A DNA stretch of 59,055 nucleotides from CAYUNA01 sp047629355 (lineage in GTDB: Bacteria; Bacteroidota; Bacteroidia; Chitinophagales; Saprospiraceae), in contig JBLHWU010000003.1 in assembly GCA_047629355.1 (NCBI GenBank), positions 1 to 59,055 of the forward strand, written 5' to 3'. The position numbers and the translations under genes are program-made. A model generated the notes under the pieces. That model made no database searches and was not told the DNA's origin. It saw only the letters and a program-made list of their open reading frames with translations. Positions 53,476 through 59,055 of the stretch are shown one piece after another. Within the stretch, counting starts at the first letter, position 1. Every line of letters begins with the position of its first letter.

Positions 53476-56067
53476 ATGGAAACTGTTGTAAAAACAAAAA
53501 ATTCTAAAAAAAGCAAAGCAGTGAGTTCCGCAAAGGTGGAGACTTATGCGTTCAAAACTGCCCTCAAAGCGTCTACTGAATACTTCAACGGAGATGAATT
53601 GGCGGCGAATGTTTGGATTAACAAGTATGCGCTAAAAGACTCTAATGGAAACATCTATGAAAAAACGCCGGAGGATATGCACCACCGGATTGCTAGCGAG
53701 ATTGCGCGGATTGAAACCAAATATAAAAATGGTAAAACCGAGGAAGAAATCTTCGCTTTACTAAAGGATTTTAAATACATCGTGCCGCAGGGTAGTCCGA
53801 TGGCTGGAATTGGTAACAATCACCAAATTTCTTCTTTATCGAACTGTTTCGTCATCGGAAATGGTGCGGATTCTTATGGCGGTATCATGCGGATTGACGA
53901 AGAGCAAGCGCAGTTGATGAAGCGTCGCGGTGGAGTAGGGCATGACCTTTCTCACATTCGTCCGAAGGGTAGCCCGGTGATGAATTCGGCATTGAGTAGC
54001 ACGGGAATTGTACCGTTTATGGAGCGATATTCTAACTGTACCCGAGAGGTGGCGCAGGATGGTCGTCGTGGTGCATTGATGTTGACCGTTTCGAGCAAGC
54101 ACCCTGATATGGGGGACTTTGTGGATGCAAAATTAGAGTTGGGTAAAGTGACTGGCGCAAACGTTTCGGTGAAAATCGACGATGAATTTATGCGTGCGGC
54201 AATGAGCAACAGCACTTATAAGCAGCAGTATCCAATCAAATCGGATAAGCCGAAATTCACGAAGGAAGTGAACGCAAAAGAATTGTGGGACAAGATGATT
54301 CACAATGCTTGGAAATCAGCTGAACCAGGAATGATTTTTTGGGATACAGTAATTAAGGAGTCGGTAGCAGATTGTTACGCAGACTTGGGTTATGAGACGA
54401 TTTCGACCAATCCATGTGGGGAGATTCCGTTGTGTCCTTACGATAGTTGCCGTTTGCTGGCGATTAATCTGTACAGCTACGTTGACCAGCCGTTTACGAA
54501 AAAGGCGAAGTTTAACTTTGAAAAATTCGGTAAGCACGTACAGTTGGCACAGCGATTTATGGATGATATTATTGATTTGGAGATTGAAAAAATCGAAAAA
54601 ATCATTGCTAAAATCGAGAAAGATCCAGAAGCGAATGGTATTAAAGATGTCGAGCGCAACTTGTGGAAAAAGATTCAGGAAACTTGCGTGAATGGTCGTC
54701 GAACAGGTGTTGGTATCACCGCAGAAGGCGATATGTTGGCAGCGTTGGGCATCCAATATGGTAGCGATGCAGGGATTGATTTCTCTGTAAAAGTACACCG
54801 AACATTGGCGTTGAATGCTTACCGTTCGTCAGTGGATATGGCGCGTGACCGTGGTGCATTTAAGGTTTTTGATGCAAAACGAGAGCAAAACAACCCGTTC
54901 ATCAATCGCTTGAAAGAGCAAGATGCGCAGTTGTATAAAGATATGGTGAAATATGGTCGTCGTAATATCGCGTTATTGACCATCGCGCCAACGGGGACGA
55001 CGAGTATGATGACGCAGACGAGTTCTGGTATCGAGCCATGCTTTTTGGTGAGTTACAAACGGCGTCGTAAGGTGAATCCAAACGATGTTTCTGTGAATGT
55101 GAGCTTCATTGATGAAGTTGGGGATTCTTGGGAAGAGCACAATGTTTTCCACCACAAATTTGAGAATTGGTTGCAGGCGAATGGCTACAATATGGAAGAA
55201 GTGAAAGTGATGTCTTCGGAAGATTTAGCAGTCATTATTGCAAAATCTCCGTATCACTTGGCGACTGCGAACGATGTGGATTGGGTGCAAAAAGTGAAAA
55301 TGCAGGGCGCTATCCAAAAATGGGTGGATCACTCGATTAGCGTAACGGTGAATATTCCGAACGAAACGCCAGAGGAAATGGTGAGTAAAATCTACCAAAC
55401 TGCTTGGGAACACGGCTGTAAAGGTTGTACGATTTACCGAGATGGCTCGCGAACGGGTGTGTTGGTGTCGAATGATGACAAGCAAGCTGGACAGGAGGGC
55501 AATGCGACTTTCCAAGATACTTTGCCTCCGAAGCGTCCACACAAATTGGAAGCGGATGTGATTCGATTTATGAACAATAAAGAGGAGTGGATTGCAGTCG
55601 TTGGCTGTATGGATGACAAGCCTTACGAGATTTTTACGGGTCGCGCGGAGGATATGTTTAAGTTGCCGAAGTATGTGACGACGGGGGCTGTGTTGAAGAA
55701 CAAAGATGAGCAGGGCGAAAATAGCTACGATTTCCAATTTAAAGACCGAGATGGTTACAAAATCACCATCGAAGGCTTGTCGCGGTCGTTCAATAAAGAA
55801 TACTGGAACTACGCGAAATTGATTTCTGGTACGCTCCGTCACGGGATGCCGCTGAACTATGTGGTGAACCTCGTGGATGGCATGAACTCCGACGATGCGT
55901 ATATCAATACTTGGAAGAATGGTATCGTACGGGCTTTGAAGTCATTTATCCCGGATGGTACGATGGCGGTGAAGCAGCAGTGTCCGAGTTGTGATGACCC
56001 GGATGGGTTGCTTTATAAGGAAGGGTGTCTGAGCTGTAAGAGTTGTGGGCATTCGGAGTGTGGGTAG
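53476..56067 (+). CDS. nrdJ: Adenosylcobalamin-dependent (class II) ribonucleotide reductase
   Basis: An 863-residue enzyme that makes deoxynucleotides from ribonucleotides with B12 as radical source. Cys124 (SLSNCFVIG) fits the first redox cysteine. NPCGE (314-316 region, Cys314 and Glu316) is the radical and substrate site. CTREVAQDGRRGALML and APTGTTSMMTQTSSGIEP are class II motifs. The C-terminus has a zinc-finger-like CPSCDDPDG..CLSCKSCGHSECG, usual in the long form. It stands alone; no nrdR or cobalamin genes are nearby. GC-rich codons suggest strong expression. Confidence 0.92.
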   Translation: METVVKTKNSKKSKAVSSAKVETYAFKTALKASTEYFNGDELAANVWINKYALKDSNGNIYEKTPEDMHHRIASEIARIETKYKNGKTEEEIFALLKDFKYIVPQGSPMAGIGNNHQISSLSNCFVIGNGADSYGGIMRIDEEQAQLMKRRGGVGHDLSHIRPKGSPVMNSALSSTGIVPFMERYSNCTREVAQDGRRGALMLTVSSKHPDMGDFVDAKLELGKVTGANVSVKIDDEFMRAAMSNSTYKQQYPIKSDKPKFTKEVNAKELWDKMIHNAWKSAEPGMIFWDTVIKESVADCYADLGYETISTNPCGEIPLCPYDSCRLLAINLYSYVDQPFTKKAKFNFEKFGKHVQLAQRFMDDIIDLEIEKIEKIIAKIEKDPEANGIKDVERNLWKKIQETCVNGRRTGVGITAEGDMLAALGIQYGSDAGIDFSVKVHRTLALNAYRSSVDMARDRGAFKVFDAKREQNNPFINRLKEQDAQLYKDMVKYGRRNIALLTIAPTGTTSMMTQTSSGIEPCFLVSYKRRRKVNPNDVSVNVSFIDEVGDSWEEHNVFHHKFENWLQANGYNMEEVKVMSSEDLAVIIAKSPYHLATANDVDWVQKVKMQGAIQKWVDHSISVTVNIPNETPEEMVSKIYQTAWEHGCKGCTIYRDGSRTGVLVSNDDKQAGQEGNATFQDTLPPKRPHKLEADVIRFMNNKEEWIAVVGCMDDKPYEIFTGRAEDMFKLPKYVTTGAVLKNKDEQGENSYDFQFKDRDGYKITIEGLSRSFNKEYWNYAKLISGTLRHGMPLNYVVNLVDGMNSDDAYINTWKNGIVRALKSFIPDGTMAVKQQCPSCDDPDGLLYKEGCLSCKSCGHSECG

Positions 56068-56144
56068 GGATAGATAATGAATATTAGGAATAGCATCAAG
56101 AGCGTTGCTATTTCTAATATTCATTTAATTAAAATAACAAATCT

Positions 56145-56630
56145 ATGAGAGATAGAATTTGGAATGATTTAAGAAACTCAATCTTTTACATAGAGTATCT
56201 TAGTTTGTTAATCAAAAAGGAGAAAAGTAAAAATAAGCTGATTGAATTTATCTTACTGACAACTTCAATTTTTGGTATTGCTGGATGGCATAAATGGGTT
56301 GAGCATAGTATTATTTGGACGATTCTTTTATCTCTTGTAATAACTGTGAGAATTTTAAAGCCCAAAATAACTACTTCAGCAGAAAACATTGCATCCTATC
56401 AAGCACTTAAAACCTTTTATTTAGACCATTACAGAGATTTAGAGAATTTATGGTATAAATTTGAAAATGAAAAAATCTCTGAACGTCAAGCTGAGAAGGT
56501 ATTTGACAAGTTAAATGAGGCAGAAAGAATAATTATTAAAATTGAAAAACACGATAAATTATTTGGTAAAGAACCATTTCATTCCAAAGCAGAGGATTTT
56601 GCTGCGGAGAAACTAAAAAAATATTGTTAA
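56145..56630 (+). CDS. Two-TM protein with cytosolic helical domain (SLATT-like)
   Basis: A 161-residue protein. TM1 is about 32-48 (LIEFILLTTSIFGIAGW) and TM2 about 53-71 (HSIIWTILLSLVITVRIL), preceded by a short helix and followed by a charged helical segment (FYLDHYRDLENLWYKFENEK..). This is the plan of SLATT-type two-TM effectors that accompany nucleotide-sensing defence proteins, but no such partner is here and the match is architectural only. Its stop TAA touches the ATG of the next gene. AT-rich codons set it apart from the neighbouring reductase. Confidence 0.6.
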   Translation: MRDRIWNDLRNSIFYIEYLSLLIKKEKSKNKLIEFILLTTSIFGIAGWHKWVEHSIIWTILLSLVITVRILKPKITTSAENIASYQALKTFYLDHYRDLENLWYKFENEKISERQAEKVFDKLNEAERIIIKIEKHDKLFGKEPFHSKAEDFAAEKLKKYC

Positions 56631-56783
56631 ATGGCAAATACTGATAAAAATGGGTCTTCTAATATTAAGGGAGATGATAGTAGAACTAATCCAAATTTGG
56701 GCAAAGATATTATTAAAGGTGACAATAATAATTTACCAATTTTCAGAAATCCACCACCGCCGCCACCAAAGAAAAGGGAATAG
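56631..56783 (+). CDS. 50-residue polar peptide with polyproline-basic tail, paired with the 2TM protein
   Basis: The ATG immediately follows the upstream stop codon (TAA-ATG), so translation is almost certainly coupled. The peptide has no signal or TM segment. It is Asn/Asp/Lys-rich (NGSSNIKGDDSRTNPN) and ends NPPPPPPKKRE. Such tails commonly bind SH3-like or membrane-bound partners. I know no family name for it. It is too short for automatic callers and would be missed without the context. Confidence 0.6.
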   Translation: MANTDKNGSSNIKGDDSRTNPNLGKDIIKGDNNNLPIFRNPPPPPPKKRE

Positions 56784-56936
56784 GTAATAAATGTCCTGCT
56801 GGTAAGGAGTCTGTATCTTTAAATTAACAAACTACGCTGCTCGTTAGGTTTTATAAAATCGACACGGTGCTACGTCAAATTTCCAGATTTGCGTAGGCAG
56901 TCAGGTAAAGCACCAGATGTCTTAAGTGTTCACCAA

Positions 56937-57381
56937 ATGTCTGAAGTGTTCTTTTTCGAGTTTTCTAAATTCAAATTAACTCGGCGCGAGCCCTGGTGCA
57001 GATGTTTGAAGTTTTCAACCATAGCCGTCAGGCTAACAGCTTAATAATTTGCCACGATGATAATTCTGGCGGTTGTCCTTTAAGTTTTCGGACATCTTTT
57101 TTAGTTCTTTTTATCAAAGAATTAGCTATTCTATCTACCCACTGCATTAATTTATTCCCTTTTTGCAAAAGAGCACTCCAGATGTCTGAAGTGTTCTTTT
57201 TCGAGTTTTCTAAATTCAAATTAACTCGGCGCGAGCCCTAGTGCAGATGTTTGAAGTTTTCAACTTCAAACCCTTATGTTACAGGTTTTTAACGTGATTG
57301 ATTGACGATAGAATTACGTCGAAGACGTGCATAATATAGGTTTGAAGTTGAAAACTTCAAACATCTGCACAGGGCTGCCGC
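56937..57381. repeat. 83-bp direct repeats plus an inverted partial copy
   Basis: 56937-57019 and 57182-57264 are identical in 82 of 83 bases (ATGTCTGAAGTGTTC..GATGTTTGAAGTTTTCAAC). A third partial copy is inverted at about 57352-57381 (GTTGAAAACTTCAAACATCTGCAC). GTTTGAAG..CTTCAAAC inside is itself palindromic. The 160-bp spacer holds no convincing gene. It could be the remains of a duplicated small mobile element; the gap 56784-57481 contains only this. Confidence 0.65.
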
Positions 57382-57481
57382 GGAATTAAGGTTTGGGTTT
57401 GGGAAGACTTAAAACATCTGGGGTAGAAGCTGAACCATTAGCGCTTAGCCAGAAAAAATAATACAAAATTAAACGGTCTCC

Positions 57482-58039
57482 ATGCAAACGTTAAAAACCT
57501 ATTATCACCCTGACATAGAAACGTTAAAAACCCATTATCACCCTGACCTAGAAACTTTAGAAAATAAATCTGTTTTCATAAGGTTAGCCACTCGGGGGAT
57601 CACGCTACAAGGCAACAATATTTTGTTGATGTACACAGCAAGATATGAAGACTATAGCTTACCTGGCGGTGGCTTAGACGAAGGCGAAAATAAAATAGAC
57701 GGAATGATGCGAGAATTAACGGAAGAAACGGGCGCTCAAGAGATTAAAAACATTAAACCATTTGGCGTTTACGAGGAGTACAGACCGTGGTATAAGCCGG
57801 ATTATGACATTCAACACATGATTTCTTATTGCTATACCTGCGAGATTAATAAAGAATTGGGTAGCTCAAATTTAGAGTCTTATGAAATAAAAAATGGCAT
57901 GAAAGCGATATGGATTGATATTCATGAAGCTATAAAACACAATCAAAAGACAATGGCAACCAGCGATAAAAAAGGGATGCCTATTGAGCGGGAAACTTTT
58001 TTGTTAAAGTTGATTGCTAAAAGTTTAGTTTTGCAATAA
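57482..58039 (+). CDS. NUDIX hydrolase with tandemly duplicated N-terminus
   Basis: A 185-residue protein. The NUDIX box is GGLDEGENKIDGMMRELTEETGA, matching Gx5Ex7REUxEExGU, and binds the metal for nucleoside-diphosphate hydrolysis. The first 27 residues are two copies of the 11-residue unit TLKTYYHPDIE; at DNA level 57488-57520 and 57521-57553 differ at two bases. The true conserved domain begins near residue 35 (VFIRLATRGITLQG). The substrate is unknown. There is no clear ribosome-binding site before 57482. Confidence 0.82.
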   Translation: MQTLKTYYHPDIETLKTHYHPDLETLENKSVFIRLATRGITLQGNNILLMYTARYEDYSLPGGGLDEGENKIDGMMRELTEETGAQEIKNIKPFGVYEEYRPWYKPDYDIQHMISYCYTCEINKELGSSNLESYEIKNGMKAIWIDIHEAIKHNQKTMATSDKKGMPIERETFLLKLIAKSLVLQ

Positions 58040-58107
58040 ATTTGTTGTTCAGATAGCAATGGTAAATCAACAGTAAATATCTTTCGACTGCTAGATTTTC
58101 AAAAGCA

Positions 58108-58136
58108 GTTAGGTTATTTAATTCGCGTTCCTTAAC
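58108..58136. repeat. Right end of a family B element
   Basis: GTTATTTAATTCGCGTTCC-TTA matches the right end of B2 (22640-22658). Its left half is missing. It lies just upstream of the UPF0158-like gene and forms part of its leader. Confidence 0.55.
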
Positions 58137-58161
58137 GGAAAACAACTTTCAATAAAAAAAA

Positions 58162-58590
58162 ATGTCAAGACTACTAGAGCAATCAGCAATAAGAGAAATA
58201 GCCATCGAAATAGCCCGTGGTAACATTTGCTATATCCACAAGATTTCTGCAAAAATCACAACGATTGATCAATCAATTGAAGATCCAAAGATGATAGCGG
58301 CTCAAGAAAAAAAGCAAGCTACCTTAGAACGAGATATAAAAAAGTACTTAAAAATAGAAAATCTAAGTAAACAAGAGCAATGGGTGATTATGAAAGACTT
58401 TTTGGACGATATTAATGACAAGTCTGTCCGTAAACAATTCTCAAATGCTTTAAATCGGAAGAATCCTATTCGAAATTTCCATCAAGCTATAGAAAGTGAT
58501 ATGGAACTAAGTCTACACTGGAAAAGTTTTAATCTTAGTGAGTATGAGGCTTGGATTGCTAATTTTGTGGTTAATGCTTATAATTATTAA
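58162..58590 (+). CDS. UPF0158-like protein
   Basis: A 142-residue cytosolic protein. The C-terminal half (WVIMKDFLDDINDKSVRKQF, then NALNRKNPIRNFHQAIESDM, LHWKSFNLSEYEAWI) follows the UPF0158 pattern: an acidic helix, AL-x-RKN-P-x-R-x-F, then W-x-x-F and a final aromatic helix. The N-terminal part (GNICYIHKISAKITTI) fits the family's usual short strand. No function is known. It is followed at once by element C2. Confidence 0.6.
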   Translation: MSRLLEQSAIREIAIEIARGNICYIHKISAKITTIDQSIEDPKMIAAQEKKQATLERDIKKYLKIENLSKQEQWVIMKDFLDDINDKSVRKQFSNALNRKNPIRNFHQAIESDMELSLHWKSFNLSEYEAWIANFVVNAYNY

Positions 58591-58601
58591 TTTTCTCGAC
58601 C

Positions 58602-58766
58602 TTAGTAAAAACGATTCAATAACTTGGGCCATTATGCTTGTCCTTTTCCCTTTAAAAAAACACAAAAAATAGTTCCGTAACGAAGGCTATGCAACGATTT
58701 TTTGAATTCTTTAGAAGAAAAAATTACGGCGCATTATGGTCCAACTTATTAAATCGTTTTTACTTA
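58602..58766. mobile_element. 159-bp MITE-like element C2 with TTA target duplication
   Basis: The core 58605-58763 is 157/159 identical to C1 (45449), the two differences lying in the stretch TTCCCTTCTAAAAA / TTCCCTTTAAAAAA. It is flanked by TTA on both sides. The centre carries AATAGTTCCGTAACGAAGG and GCTATGCAACGATTTTTTG. It lies 12 bp after the UPF0158-like gene. Confidence 0.85.
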
Positions 58767-58811
58767 GGGCTTGCGTAAAAATAACCGCTAGGGATTGTTC
58801 ACTCAACTGTG

Positions 58812-59055
58812 TCAAAAATTAAAAAATAGATTAAAAATCTTGATTTGGATAATTTTAGAATCCAAAAGTTCTACATTTAGCCCATCGGAAGGAACTACTA
58901 CACCAACAATTTTTCACATTGCTGTTTTGCCAACAATGTCAGTATAGTTTCTGTTTTTCCTATCCCCGTTGGTAACACGATTGTTCCGATTTCATCCGAT
59001 GATTTCCAATGACCTAAAGTGTTATAAATTGCGCCTGCTTGGGGTTCTCTAAGAC
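58812..59055 (-). pseudogene. Broken N-terminal fragment of a DEAD/DEAH-type helicase
   Basis: Entering from the right edge, the minus strand reads LREPQAGAIYNTLGHWKSSD then TIVLPTGIGKTETILTLLAK with a clear Walker A (PTGIGKT), then CEKLLV and a stop (TAG at 58900-58898). One base out of frame it continues VVPSDGL, the next motif of such helicases (usually VVVPTDALR), then runs off into unrelated residues and stops at 58812. So it is frameshifted and truncated. Such helicases are often part of restriction or other defence loci; the remainder lies outside the window. Confidence 0.7.

Noticed and set aside
57028..57219. 63-residue minus-strand frame between the 83-bp repeats
   Set aside because: Its first part is encoded by the repeat itself, there is no family resemblance, and the spacer shows no codon pattern.
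6243..58763. Transposase gene for the palindromic elements
   Set aside because: None of the frames in the window shows a DDE, HUH or recombinase motif; the elements must be non-autonomous or the enzyme lies elsewhere.
1..59055. tRNA, rRNA or tmRNA genes
   Set aside because: No TTCGAATC-type T-loop with a matching acceptor stem and no rRNA-like tract was seen on either strand.

Overview
The window looks like a chromosomal segment of an AT-rich Bacteroidota bacterium, most likely of the Saprospirales type. The signs are type IX secretion (T9SS) C-terminal sorting domains, a PorP/SprF protein, GldC, a DUF4249 lipoprotein, TonB-dependent receptors with carboxypeptidase-like N-domains, and promoters with the Bacteroidota -7 box TAnnTTTG. 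No rRNA, tRNA, CRISPR array or intact transposase was seen.

Layout. 0-9.6 kb: VOC protein, DUF4249 lipoprotein, secreted clan GH-A-like glycosidase, acyltransferase, T9SS cargo protein, purM. 9.6-15 kb: a REP-like hairpin array, a coiled-coil AAA ATPase with a CxxC hook, a MacB/FtsX-type permease, a block of three intergenic palindromic elements, and an unusual metallophosphoesterase. 15-28 kb: a BNR/sortilin-like exported protein, two paralogous TonB-dependent receptors with ~400-nt leaders, a Pmp3-like membrane protein, a LysR regulator and a methyltransferase. 28-43 kb: 2OG oxygenase, rlmF, SDR, DUF4112, tandem GNAT, T9SS nuclease/phosphatase, gldC, glycosyltransferase, ilvE, a HolD-like small protein, TPR, rimM, porP/sprF and a frameshifted 5'-nucleotidase. 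44-49 kb: CoA-transferase A/B and molybdopterin genes moaA < > moaD-moaE-moaC, then an isochorismatase-fold protein lacking its cysteine. 49-56 kb: a propeller-type LytS histidine kinase, a 1.5-kb gene-free stretch of palindromic elements, and a B12-dependent ribonucleotide reductase. 56-59 kb: an accessory-looking AT-rich end with a two-TM protein plus a 50-residue proline-tailed partner, 83-bp direct repeats, a NUDIX protein with a duplicated N-terminus, a UPF0158-like protein and a broken helicase fragment.

The most unusual content is between the genes. About twenty 60-220-bp imperfect palindromes fill the long intergenic gaps. One group has ends of the type TWA-G..C-TWA (3-bp TTA or TAA flanks). 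It includes a pair of 159-bp copies differing at two bases 13 kb apart, one of which visibly splits another repeat and duplicates TAA. These elements occur in head-to-tail chains of up to four, separated by a single shared TTA. Families with unrelated arms share a central GGCTAT-containing core. A second group has TACCGTGT-type ends with 5-bp duplications. A third theme is a conserved three-hairpin module whose stems change sequence but stay paired. No transposase is present, so mobilisation would have to be in trans; the TWA target resembles that of IS5-family (IS1031-type) and PIF/Harbinger transposases. This is my best candidate for an undescribed system. The 2TM/proline-tail pair, the AAA ATPase and the HolD-like protein are secondary candidates.
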